The notes under the pieces were generated by a model. That model saw only the letters and a program-made list of their open reading frames with translations. It made no database searches and was not told the DNA's origin. This document shows positions 1-5,996 of a stretch of DNA of 6,674 nt, in pieces. This stretch comes from Xanthobacteraceae bacterium (GTDB taxonomy: Bacteria > Pseudomonadota > Alphaproteobacteria > Rhizobiales > Xanthobacteraceae). The stretch's first letter is position 1; each line of letters starts with the position of its first letter. The DNA lies in contig JASHRR010000886.1 in the NCBI GenBank assembly GCA_030037185.1, positions 1 through 6,674 of the forward strand, written 5' to 3'. The position numbers were made by a program, and so were the translations under genes.

Positions 1-110
1 TCGGCCCGAGATGGTGGAATCTGCGCCCGAAGCCAACGCCAAGCAATGGGTGAGGCCAGCTTTCATCCCACCTGGACGCGCGCCAGAGGTCCGGTCGCAG
101 CATCGCCTGC

Positions 111-141
111 TTGACACCCACTGGAGGGCGCGGATTAGAAT
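111..141 (+). promoter_or_regulatory. Candidate sigma70-type promoter of the oxygenase gene
   Basis: A perfect TTGACA (-35) lies at 111-116 and TAGAAT, matching five of six TATAAT positions, at 136-141. The 19 bp spacer is longer than the preferred 17 bp. Transcription from here would start roughly 45 bp before the ATG at 192, giving a normal leader. No other good hexamer pair was seen upstream of this gene. The call rests on motif matching by eye only. Confidence 0.45.
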
Positions 142-191
142 CAAAATCGCGGGCAGCGAATGCGCGGTCGCCGCCAGACGGAGAAGACGCG

Positions 192-1310
192 ATGGTCGAT
201 GTCATTCAAGCCGATCAACGGGCCGCGTATGCGGATTACGACAACCGCACTCTGTCGCGCGATCCGCAGCGTGTCGCGGTTTCCGATCTTCCGATCGTCG
301 ATCTCTTGCCCTTCATGGGCGAGAGCGCGTGCGAGGACCGGCTGCGCACCGCGCGCGCGGTTCGCGCGGCGTGCATCGATATCGGCTTCTTCTACGTGAC
401 GGGCCACGGTTTCACGGCAAAGGAGCTCGATGACGTGCTCGCGCAGGGCCTCGCGTTCTTCGCCTTGCCGCTCGAAGAGAAGATGAAGGTGCTGTCGCCA
501 GACGTCGACATGCCGGGTTTCGTGCGCACCGGCGGAATGGATCCGGAAAAGAACCGCGACAAGGTCGTCGACATCAAGGAGCGCTTCTCGTTGACGCGTG
601 AGCTCAGGGCCGGCGAGCAGGTGCGCTCTAATTCGAGGACTGGAAAGACGCAGTGGCCGTCCCGCGCATTGCTTCCGACGTTTGAAGACACGATGAAAGA
701 CTATATCGCGCAGCTGCAGCGTGTGACCGAGGCGCTCAATCGCGCGTTTGCGCTGAGCCTCGATCTGGCGGAAGACTATTTCGATGGTCTTTATCAGCGC
801 CCGGACATGACGCTGACGATGAATTTCTATCCGCCGGTCAATCCGTCCAAGCTCAAGGCCACCCAGTGGAGCTTTTCGCCGCACGCCGATTACACGGCTT
901 TCACCGTGCTGTTGCAGGATCTCAGCGGCGGCTTGCAGGCGCGCAATTCAGCCGGCGAGTGGATCGACGTGACGCCGAAGGAAGGCACCTTCGTGGTCAA
1001 CGTTGGAAACGTGTTGGCGCGGTGGACTAACGACCTCTACAGTTCGACGCTCCATCGCGCGCTGCACGTCGGCAACAACGCTCGGATATCGGCGGCGTTC
1101 TTCGTCTATCCGGATGCCACTACGGTCGTGCGCTGCATCGAGACGTGCCAAGGGCCGGACAATCCGCCGCGATACGAGGACGTGACGACGGCGCAATATG
1201 TGCGGGCGCTGCGCGAGGATGCACATCGTGCGGGCCGTCCCGCCGTTACGGTCGACACCGCGCAACGTCTGCAGAGCGTTCAGCCCGAAACGCGCAGCGC
1301 TAATGCCTGA
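192..1310 (+). CDS. Isopenicillin N synthase family 2-oxoglutarate/Fe(II)-dependent oxygenase
   Basis: This is a complete 372-residue non-haem iron oxygenase of the isopenicillin N synthase/plant DIOX type, which couples substrate oxidation to 2-oxoglutarate and O2 in the cytoplasm. The N-terminal DIOX_N part is recognisable at about residues 30-150, with PIVDL (34-38) and IGFFYVTGHG (64-73). The C-terminal jelly-roll carries the iron triad: H231 and D233 in PHADYTAFTVLLQD, and H288 in TLHRAL. R298 and S300 in ARIS form the 2-oxoglutarate-binding RxS. No catalytic residue is missing and the length suits the family. The ATG at 192 was chosen because GGAG (180-183) sits 8 bp upstream; an in-frame TTG at 111 is part of the putative -35 box and would add 27 non-conserved residues. 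The gene stands alone, so its substrate (amino acid, hormone-like acid or peptide) is unknown. Confidence 0.93.
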   Translation: MVDVIQADQRAAYADYDNRTLSRDPQRVAVSDLPIVDLLPFMGESACEDRLRTARAVRAACIDIGFFYVTGHGFTAKELDDVLAQGLAFFALPLEEKMKVLSPDVDMPGFVRTGGMDPEKNRDKVVDIKERFSLTRELRAGEQVRSNSRTGKTQWPSRALLPTFEDTMKDYIAQLQRVTEALNRAFALSLDLAEDYFDGLYQRPDMTLTMNFYPPVNPSKLKATQWSFSPHADYTAFTVLLQDLSGGLQARNSAGEWIDVTPKEGTFVVNVGNVLARWTNDLYSSTLHRALHVGNNARISAAFFVYPDATTVVRCIETCQGPDNPPRYEDVTTAQYVRALREDAHRAGRPAVTVDTAQRLQSVQPETRSANA

Positions 1311-1330
1311 CGACATGGTTCCACATGTCG
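1311..1330 (+). terminator. Hairpin immediately after the oxygenase stop codon
   Basis: CGACATG (1311-1317) and CATGTCG (1324-1330) are perfect inverted repeats around a 6-nt loop, starting at the first base after the TGA stop. No strong T-run follows, only ACCCATTT, so this is not a classical Rho-independent terminator. It may still act as a 3'-end stabilising structure. A 7-bp repeat can arise by chance. Confidence 0.35.
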
Positions 1331-1454
1331 ACCCATTTGGCCGTATTGGTGTTCACGGCCTTAGGATCTGGTCGAGCGAGGTCGGCGAGTGAAGATGGAA
1401 ACCACATTGCAAGATCCGAGGTCGGAGGCCGCGTCGCCCCACTCCAGCATGACG

Positions 1455-1640
1455 CCCCACACCGACGGCGACACTGGGTCATGTGCCCCGACGCCAACGT
1501 GCTCGTGACCGGCGACGTGTACGGCAGCAGGAGTTATCCCAGCCTCGACTGGGGCAGCGGCGGCAGCATCTGCGGCATGATCCTTGCGCTCGAAACATTC
1601 CTCAGGGCGGCCAACGATACGACCAAGATCGTGCCCGGCG
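1455..1640 (+). pseudogene. Metallo-beta-lactamase-fold hydrolase fragment, frameshifted and truncated
   Basis: Two frames joined give a typical stretch of an MBL-fold metallohydrolase of the HTDGD subgroup. HTDGD is read from 1458; after a single lost base near 1475 the protein continues in the next frame as WVMCPDANVLVTGDV, then YPSLDWGSGGSICGM, and ends near IVPG (1628-1639). In the family the His of HTDGD and the Asp of TGD bind zinc, and the last metal ligand is the His of PGH. Here the reading runs PG then V, so that ligand is lost at the point where homology stops. The N-terminal half with the HxHxDH motif is absent upstream; the 145 bp back to the oxygenase hold nothing recognisable. 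This is a dead internal piece about 60 codons long of a protein normally near 300 residues. Confidence 0.7.
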
Positions 1641-1734
1641 TGACGTGCTCCCACCACGCGCTTGCTGCTTCCCGCCGACGCATCGGCTCTGTCCCGGTTT
1701 TGCGGCGTCTGCTGGCGCGCTCAAGGACCACCAT

Positions 1735-1950
1735 GAAACGTACGTCTCCACCTGGAAAGCGTCGCGGGCACGCAAATGTCCCAAGACCGGACAGAAATTC
1801 GAAAAGGATAAGCGGACCTACTGGGGCGTCTCTAGCGCCCGCCGCCGCGACTGGCCCGAGGCCGGCGTGCAAGCTAACTTCCACGACCTGCGCCGCACCG
1901 GCGCCGAATGCGTGCGCGCCGATGGCGTTGAACAGCGCATTGCGGTCGTC
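1735..1950 (+). pseudogene. Tyrosine recombinase (phage-type integrase) C-terminal fragment
   Basis: The frame through 1879 reads FHDLRRTGAECVRADGVEQ, closely resembling the box II region of tyrosine recombinases (usual pattern FHDLRRTaas.lvraGv). The catalytic HxxR is visible as H at 1882-1884 and R at 1891-1893. About 45 codons upstream in the same frame (RTYWGVSSARRRDWPEAGV) look like the segment preceding box II. The expected SGH box and the nucleophilic Tyr do not follow: after about 1945 the frame turns into non-homologous sequence. The N-terminal arm-binding and core-binding domains are not visible either. I read it as a remnant of an integrase that once mobilised an element here. The motif is short, so the family call is moderate. 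Confidence 0.55.
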
Positions 1951-2455
1951 ATCGACACCCGACCGCTTCACATTTTTCCGCCGATCGCCGATCAAGTTTT
2001 GCAGGTCAGGATTCCAAACCTCATGGACATACTTGTCCCATGACGTCCGATCAATCGACTGGTGCGCGTGGGTGGCGGATACGCTCGATTGCCGGCGTGA
2101 TGTCAATCTCGCGCCATTCACCGCCCTTCAGGACAAGGCGATTCTTGCGCGTCGCGAAATCCATGTCCGCGTATTGGGGCTCATCTGAAAACGGGCCAAG
2201 GTCCGGTTCGCGGAGGTCAAGGCGACGCAAAGCATAGAGCACCTCAAATGGCTGAACAAACTTCAAGTCCCCTGCCGCGCGGATGGCCGGCAATACACAG
2301 TGCCATGAGAAATATTCTGCGGCTCGTCCGCGGGCAGAGCCGGCCGGGACACATTGCGCGCGGCAAACCGATCCACGAGCCGATAACGCGCGCACCGCAG
2401 AGGCGGCTTCGCGGTGGCACAACCCTTCAAGGTCGCGATCGGAACGTGGGAACAA
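1935..2455 (-). pseudogene. Unrecognised protein-coding relic, frameshifted
   Basis: I do not recognise the family. On the minus strand an open frame of 134 codons ends at 2051. Its last 75 or so codons look protein-like: AAGDLKFVQPFEVLYALRRL, DLREPDLGPFSDEPQYADMD, then NRLVLKGGEWREIDITPAIE. The frame stops at TGA (2051-2053) just after RHPRAPVD. The adjacent minus frame takes over at the same place and reads DRTSWDKYVHEVWNPDLQNL IGDRRKNVKR down to about 1960, as if one gene had suffered a single frameshift near 2055. No convincing start codon or ribosome binding site is visible, and the part beyond about 2330 looks random. No signal peptide or membrane segment is seen. Its 3' end runs into the opposing integrase fragment. 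Confidence 0.4.
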
Positions 2456-2559
2456 CTATTTCGAATGCGCTCTATCACACTACCGGCGCGAATCGCCGAT
2501 CCGGTGTTCTGGAGGGATAAGCCGTAAGCGCGGTGGTCACTTCGGGCTTGACTACGCAG

Positions 2560-2565
2560 AAGGAG
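2560..2565 (+). promoter_or_regulatory. Ribosome binding site of the former dps gene
   Basis: AAGGAG at 2560-2565 stands 7 bp before the ATG at 2573, an ideal Shine-Dalgarno placement. It fixes the start of the broken dps gene and shows that the translation start has not decayed along with the body of the gene. Confidence 0.6.
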
Positions 2566-2572
2566 ACAGAAA

Positions 2573-3085
2573 ATGCGAGTTCGAACTCGAAATGCCAAGT
2601 CTGACCCCGCTCCCCTTCACACGCCAAGCGACCTGAAGCCGAATGGCGTTAGGGATCTCTCGGGCGCGCTGAATATCCTGCTCGCCGACATGTTCGCTCT
2701 GTATCTGAAGACGAACAATTTTCATTGGCACAATGTCGTGTCCGCATTTTTAGCGACTATCATCTCCTGTTGGACGAGCAAGGCAACCAGATCTTCGCCA
2801 CTACGGACGCTATAGCTGAGCGTGTCCGCAAGATCGACGGGCGGCACGGCCGTGCGCTCGATCGGCCACATTAGTTGCTTGCGACGCATCCGCGATAACG
2901 ATTCGGATTTTGTCGCGGCAATGCATATACTCGCCGACTTTGCGACGACAACAAACAGCTCGCAGCACACATGCGCGAGACGTTTGGTCTGCGAGCGCGA
3001 CAACGTTGCGGCCGCAAGCCATGGAAGTCTGGTCGACGAATCAGCGCGGCGCACATGGTTCCTGTTCGAGGCCACGCGGCAGACT
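2573..3085 (+). pseudogene. dps: Dps-family DNA-protection ferritin, multiply frameshifted
   Basis: Dps proteins form 12-subunit shells that bind DNA and oxidise iron, protecting the nucleoid in starvation and peroxide stress. The start reads HTPSDLKPNGVRDLSGALN, LLADMFALYLKTNNFHWH up to about 2732. Two small insertions follow and another frame continues as DYHLLLDEQGNQIFATTDAI AERVRKI (2755-2835). Then come GGTAVRSIGHISCLRRI (about 2840-2940), DDNKQLAAHMRE (2944-2979) and finally VCERDNVAAAS with RRTWFLFEATR (from 2987), each in a shifted frame. The ferroxidase ligands are all recoverable: His in FHWH (2723), His (2761) and Asp (2773) in DYHLLLD, Asp (2806) and Glu (2818) in TTDAIAE. Length matches an intact Dps of about 165 residues. 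At least four frame changes make a functional product impossible without editing or sequencing error. Confidence 0.85.
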
Positions 3086-3222
3086 GAGTCCTGGAGGACA
3101 GTTCCTCTCCAAAGGAGCAGCATCAGCAACAGGCTTTCAACTGCGCGTGCTGTGGTGGCCGCCAGGCCTGTCGGCATCTATCCATTCAACGCTTGCGCCC
3201 GTTCCAGAGATCAAGAGCCACG
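3086..3222. other. Convergent intergenic stretch with an imperfect palindrome
   Basis: This stretch separates the 3' end of the dps relic from the convergent DJ-1 family gene. It contains GCCGCCAGG-CCTGTCGGC at 3158-3175, nine plus nine bases with one mismatch and no loop. It lacks a T-run in either direction, so I do not call a terminator. Nothing coding was recognised. Confidence 0.4.
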
Positions 3223-3909
3223 CTATTTCGCCATCAGGGTCTCGATCAGAAGCTTGGCGGTCGGTCCTGAAGAGGCGGGGTTCTGGCCGGTGATCAACTG
3301 GCCATCCCTGACCGTGTGAACACCCCAGTTCTTGACCTTAGAGAAGACAGCGCCCAGGCCGAGCAGCTCGTCTTCTACGAGAAACGGCACCACCTTCGTG
3401 AGGCCCACATCTTCCTCCTCACCGTCGGTGAAACCAGTGACGTTCTTGCCGTCGACAAGCGGCTTGCCTTCTGGAGTCTTGACATCGCGCAGCGCACCCG
3501 AGGAGTGACAGACAAGCGCGATGACCTTCCCGGCGGTGAGGAAGGATTCGATCAGCTTGATCGAGTTTTTGTCTTCCACCAGATCCCACATCGGACCATG
3601 GCCGCCCGGATAGAAGACCGTGTCGTAATCTTCTTGCTTCACGCTATCGAGGCGCACCGTCTTGGCCAGCTGAGCCTTAGCGTTGCCGTCCTTCTCGAAA
3701 CGGCGAGTGATGTCGGTCTGGAAGCTGGGATCTTCGCTCTTGGGATCGAGCGGTGGGCGATTGCCCTTGGGGGAGGCCAATGTGATTTGGGCACCCACAT
3801 CCTTGAACACATAGTACGGCGCGGCGAGTTCCTCCAGCCAGAAGCCGGTCTTGCGGCCAGTGTTGCCGAGCTGGTCGTGGGAGGTCAGAACCATCAAGAC
3901 TTTCATCAT
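3223..3909 (-). CDS. DJ-1/PfpI family protein, Hsp31-like (type 1 glutamine amidotransferase fold)
   Basis: This is a complete 228-residue cytosolic protein of the DJ-1/PfpI superfamily, Hsp31-like branch. Members act as glyoxalase III-type, protein/nucleotide deglycase-type or chaperone proteins in carbonyl and oxidative stress. The nucleophile elbow is ALVCHSSGAL with Cys134 followed by His135. The strand-loop PGGHGPMWDL (101-110) builds the active-site backbone, and an acidic pair Glu26/Glu27 in GFWLEELAAPYYV supplies the family's conserved Glu. The C-terminal part VEDELLGLGAVFSKVKNWGV and GQNPASS is also typical. The gene begins ATGATG: AAGGAG lies 3 bp before the first and 6 bp before the second ATG, so the true start may be 3906 (227 residues). 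There is no signal peptide. It converges on the dps relic and is transcribed alone. The exact activity cannot be decided from sequence. Confidence 0.93.
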   Translation of the reverse strand: MMKVLMVLTSHDQLGNTGRKTGFWLEELAAPYYVFKDVGAQITLASPKGNRPPLDPKSEDPSFQTDITRRFEKDGNAKAQLAKTVRLDSVKQEDYDTVFYPGGHGPMWDLVEDKNSIKLIESFLTAGKVIALVCHSSGALRDVKTPEGKPLVDGKNVTGFTDGEEEDVGLTKVVPFLVEDELLGLGAVFSKVKNWGVHTVRDGQLITGQNPASSGPTAKLLIETLMAK

Positions 3910-3936
3910 GCACTCCTTTGCATGGCAGTTCGGGAG

Positions 3937-3950
3937 GCCACGAGCGTGGC
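3937..3950 (-). promoter_or_regulatory. Inverted repeat in the leader of the DJ-1 family gene
   Basis: GCCACG and CGTGGC at 3937-3942 and 3945-3950 are perfect inverted repeats separated by two bases, 27 bp upstream of the first ATG of the minus-strand DJ-1 gene. It could be an operator for a small dimeric regulator or a weak leader hairpin. No convincing -35/-10 pair was found nearby, and a 6+6 repeat is near chance level in GC-rich DNA. Confidence 0.25.
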
Positions 3951-4473
3951 TGCCGCTTGGAGGTTGGACGGTTCCGACCTCGATTTGAGCTAGTTCCGTT
4001 TGCCTATCAGTTGCGGCAACGCGCGCCGCGACGCTATGTTCCTGGGTAAAACCGGGTACGGAGGGCTATCGCGTTCGCGCCGACGTGCATTGCTCGAAAT
4101 AGTGGACACTGACATGCCCATTCCAAGCTCCACGTAGCCCTTCGCCAGAACATGGCCTCAGCAGGCAAACCACGCGATGCCTCGGCTGCCGCCGAAACGG
4201 GCAAAGCCCTCAGCATCACGCCCGGTAGGGGCCAGCAATGAAGCCCAAGGTGGCGGTGGCGCCGGGATCGGCATCCCGGTCTTCGTGTCGTTCGTCTGCG
4301 TCAGGGTGGCGCCCTGAGCGCTCACTGTGGCTTCGTGCCCGTGCGGGGCCCTTCGGGTCGTTCGGATCGCTCTGGCCCGTTGACGCAAACCTTTGGCTCA
4401 TAATCACGGGGCGAGGGGATTGTTGCCCGCGATGTGCGCGTTATCTGGATCGGGTTAAAACAATAATGGAGCG
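3951..4473. other. Stretch without a supportable gene
   Basis: Open frames exist on both strands here, but none shows a family motif or a placed ribosome binding site. Plus-strand candidates include a 33-codon ORF from the ATG at 4036 and one ending near 4492; minus-strand candidates are 60-75 codons, between 4034 and 4407. The plus strand from about 4225 to 4310 reads as a Gly-rich then Val-rich string (GGGGAGIGIPVFVSFVCV) that would be a plausible membrane segment but is cut by a stop. I see no RNA gene or repeat array. The stretch is probably decayed or non-coding sequence plus the promoter of the DJ-1 gene. Confidence 0.4.
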
Positions 4474-4632
4474 ATGGACAAGCAAGGACTGAAAACCCAA
4501 ATCGGCGTTTCGCTAAGCCTCGATGTAGTGCGCCGAGCGGCCGCGGCCTATGAAATGATTAAAAGCGCAAAACCTTATGTTCGACACGCTGCCGCTCTCG
4601 GCCGTGGAGGCACTGAGGGACTACGCTGCTGA
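4474..4632 (+). CDS. Small hypothetical ORF (52 aa)
   Basis: I do not recognise this ORF. It starts MDKQGLKTQIGVSLSLDVVR, continues through RAAAAYEMIKSAKPYVRHAA and ends GRGGTEGLRC. A GGAG at 4468-4471 lies only 2 bp before the ATG, too close for efficient use. The first 35 residues look protein-like (amphipathic, Ala-rich helix); the last 15 overlap the next small ORF in another frame and look less natural. One reading is that the two are parts of one gene joined by a frameshift near 4575. No signal peptide or known motif was seen. Confidence 0.25.
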   Translation: MDKQGLKTQIGVSLSLDVVRRAAAAYEMIKSAKPYVRHAAALGRGGTEGLRC

Positions 4633-4795
4633 CAAGCTCAAGGGCAGAAACGGCCGAACGGTATTGTGCGAGCGCCACTAGGCGGAGCACCTCGGCGAGC
4701 TAATAAAGCAAACGCGCGCCGACGAGCGACGCCTGCTGTATGGCATAACAGGTGTCGTGCCGCCCAAGCCGGATGAAGACGACGAGCCGCCATAG
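4577..4795 (+). pseudogene. Small hypothetical ORF interrupted by an in-frame amber stop
   Basis: From the ATG at 4577 the frame reads MFDTLPLSAVEALRDYAADK LKGRNGR up to a TAG at 4679-4681. It then continues in the same frame AEHLGELIKQTRADERRLLY and ends with an acidic, Pro-rich tail PPKPDEDDEPP before TAG at 4793. Both halves look like natural charged helical protein, so the internal TAG most simply marks a nonsense mutation in a protein of about 72 residues. No family is recognised and no ribosome binding site is evident. Amber suppression or readthrough is possible but unsupported. Confidence 0.35.
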
Positions 4796-4863
4796 GTCCT
4801 CTACCCCATCCGGCATCTACGTCCCCGCTGCTGGATAAATTTGAGGAGAACGTGTGACAGGAC

Positions 4864-5013
4864 ATGGCGACGAATTCGCGCATCCGGGCGGCGCTCAAGA
4901 ACGCGCTCGATGTCGGCTCGCGGCCCTATGGAATGAATGCCTCGAGCGGCGCCTCGCCGGGCGCCATTGGCGGCTTCGGCCGGCTCAAGTCGGTGGTTTT
5001 GTTGCGGCGATAA
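4864..5013 (+). CDS. Small hypothetical ORF (49 aa), weakly supported
   Basis: This plus-strand ORF begins MATNSRIRAALKNALDVGSR and continues PYGMNASSGASPGAIGGFGR before a short basic-hydrophobic end and TAA. Its third codon positions are mostly G or C, as expected for a real gene in this GC-rich sequence. A purine-rich GAGGAG (4843-4848) is present but lies 15 bp from the ATG; it is better placed for a GTG at 4854 that opens an overlapping frame with a hydrophobic stretch (VGGFVAAIIAAVALTGWWAG). I recognise neither product. It may be the 5' remnant of a longer gene frameshifted near 4990. Confidence 0.25.
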   Translation: MATNSRIRAALKNALDVGSRPYGMNASSGASPGAIGGFGRLKSVVLLRR

Positions 5014-5028
5014 TCGCCGCGGTAGCGC

Positions 5029-5282
5029 TTACAGGCTGGTGGGCCGGACTGCCGCTGCTGGCGCGCGGGGGGCGTAGAGTATTCCCTCATCACGCCCTTG
5101 CGGCTTTTGGCCGGCCTGGCGGGGCAGCAAGCGCCCCGCTGCCTCGGGGAGCTCCAACGTATCGTAGTGCCGATGCGCGAGCGGCTCGAGGCGCGACTGA
5201 GAGATCAAGTCCTTGGATCGTCGGGGTTTGGATCCAGGCGGCGCAGTAGCGGCAGAATTCGTCGGCAGACGTTGCGCGTCAT
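5029..5282 (-). pseudogene. Small gene of unknown function overlapping the pRiA4b ORF-3 gene by ATGA, apparently frameshifted
   Basis: The TGA of the upstream pRiA4b ORF-3 family gene shares ATGA (5279-5282) with an ATG in the next frame, a classical translational-coupling arrangement. From this ATG the protein reads MTRNVCRRILPLLRRLDPNP DDPRT and stops at 5205-5207. The adjacent minus frame picks up directly from about 5214 as KDLISQSRLEPLAHRHYDTL ELPEAAGRLLPRQAGQKPQG and runs on to TAA at 5029-5031. Codons in this second part are mostly G/C-ending. A one-base loss near 5215 would explain the break; the joined product would be about 83 residues. No known domain is recognised. A plus-strand frame also crosses here but looks less natural. 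Confidence 0.4.
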
Positions 5283-5938
5283 TCTCGTGGTCGCCTTCTC
5301 AGCGCGCCGCGCACCGCCTTGTCCACCTTCGCCACATCGAACTGCCTCGGGTTAAAGCTGCCGCCGCACCAGCGCTTCAGCTGTCGCTGCTCCTCGAACT
5401 CGTCGTGCTCCGGACTGAGCAGCACGCGCAGGAATTCAAAATAGCCGTGCGTCCCACCGACGTCCTCGGGCGGACAGCAACGCGCACCCTCGATGCAGGT
5501 CGCGGTCTTGGGCGCCGGCTTCACGGCTAGCAGCTTCTCGAGCGTCACCTTGTGCTGCCAGCTATCGCCGAAGTCGTAGAGATAGGCGAAGGACAGCTCA
5601 CCCACATGATCAAAGTGGAAGTCGCGCAGTCGCACGGAGCTGGAGTCGAAGGCCTGCTGGAAATCGTCCGGCATGTCCTGGTTGAGCAGTTCGGGGTCCC
5701 CGAAGCGGAGGCCGCCGATCTCGAACTGGTGGAGATGCGAGTCAGTCCAGCCCATGGCCGCCTGCAGGATGTGGTGCAGCTGGGCGAGAGTGCTGTCGAG
5801 CGGCACGACCAGGCGGCGATAGATGACTGGCTCCACGCCCTCGAGCGACACACGAATCTGGACGGCGTTCGGCTCCTCCCAGACCGTGCGCCGGGATGTG
5901 GCGGCCTTGGTCGACACAGTCGTTGTCTCTGGCTTCAT
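5279..5938 (-). CDS. pRiA4b ORF-3 family protein (IS1096 TnpR-like)
   Basis: This is a complete 219-residue protein of the plasmid pRiA4b ORF-3 family (PF07929), also named the IS1096 passenger TnpR family; its biochemical role is not established. Family hallmarks are all present: VIYRRLVVPLDSTLAQLHHI (38-57), AMGWTDSHLHQFEIGG (61-76), AYLYDFGDSWQHKV (118-131), the Cys-rich CIEGARCCPPEDVGG (148-162, a likely metal site) and CGGSFNPRQFD (191-201). The ATG at 5938 is the only Met before the domain; no strong ribosome binding site precedes it. An IS701-type element ends 58 bp upstream, so the original promoter may be displaced and expression may depend on the insertion. The stop overlaps a downstream small ORF. 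Members are often found on plasmids and near mobile elements, in keeping with this context. Confidence 0.92.
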   Translation of the reverse strand: MKPETTTVSTKAATSRRTVWEEPNAVQIRVSLEGVEPVIYRRLVVPLDSTLAQLHHILQAAMGWTDSHLHQFEIGGLRFGDPELLNQDMPDDFQQAFDSSSVRLRDFHFDHVGELSFAYLYDFGDSWQHKVTLEKLLAVKPAPKTATCIEGARCCPPEDVGGTHGYFEFLRVLLSPEHDEFEEQRQLKRWCGGSFNPRQFDVAKVDKAVRGALRRRPRE

Positions 5939-5992
5939 CGGAATGTCCGATCTTTGTGTAAGAAGGTTCTGTGAAGGGCGTTTTTGGGTCAG

Positions 5993-5996
5993 CTAG
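5993..5996. repeat. CTAG target tetranucleotide next to the IS701-type end
   Basis: CTAG directly precedes TACTACTGTATCATAAATT, the presumed terminal sequence of the element. IS701-family members are known to duplicate a 4-bp YTAR-type target, which CTAG fits. The partner copy lies outside the window, so the duplication cannot be confirmed. Confidence 0.4.

Noticed and set aside
1..110. Possible 3' end of an upstream gene
   Set aside because: Some frames are open across this stretch, but none shows a recognisable C-terminus or a supportable stop.
141..884. 247-codon minus-strand open frame
   Set aside because: It lies antisense to the oxygenase and is Arg-rich, as shadow frames in GC-rich DNA usually are.
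1300..1400. Minus-strand stretch reading AVNTNTAKWVDMWNHVVRH
   Set aside because: It looks mildly protein-like but is too short to place in a family and has no upstream support.
1325..2188. 287-codon plus-strand open frame taken as one gene
   Set aside because: Only the part at 1475-1640 resembles a protein family (MBL fold); the remainder switches to unrelated Arg/Pro/Ser-rich sequence, so it is a chance open frame around a relic.
2548..2573. TTGACT before the dps relic as a -35 box
   Set aside because: It is too close to the start codon; a matching -10 would fall on the ATG.
3316..3993. 225-codon plus-strand open frame
   Set aside because: It is antisense to the DJ-1 family gene, whose motifs are clear; the plus frame has no family resemblance.
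4385..4420. GGCTCATAATCACGGGG resembling a tRNA anticodon-arm segment with CAT anticodon
   Set aside because: The flanks do not form a cloverleaf and no T-arm (GGTTCGA) follows at the right distance.
5552..5974. 140-codon plus-strand open frame
   Set aside because: It is antisense to the pRiA4b ORF-3 family gene, which shows all family motifs.
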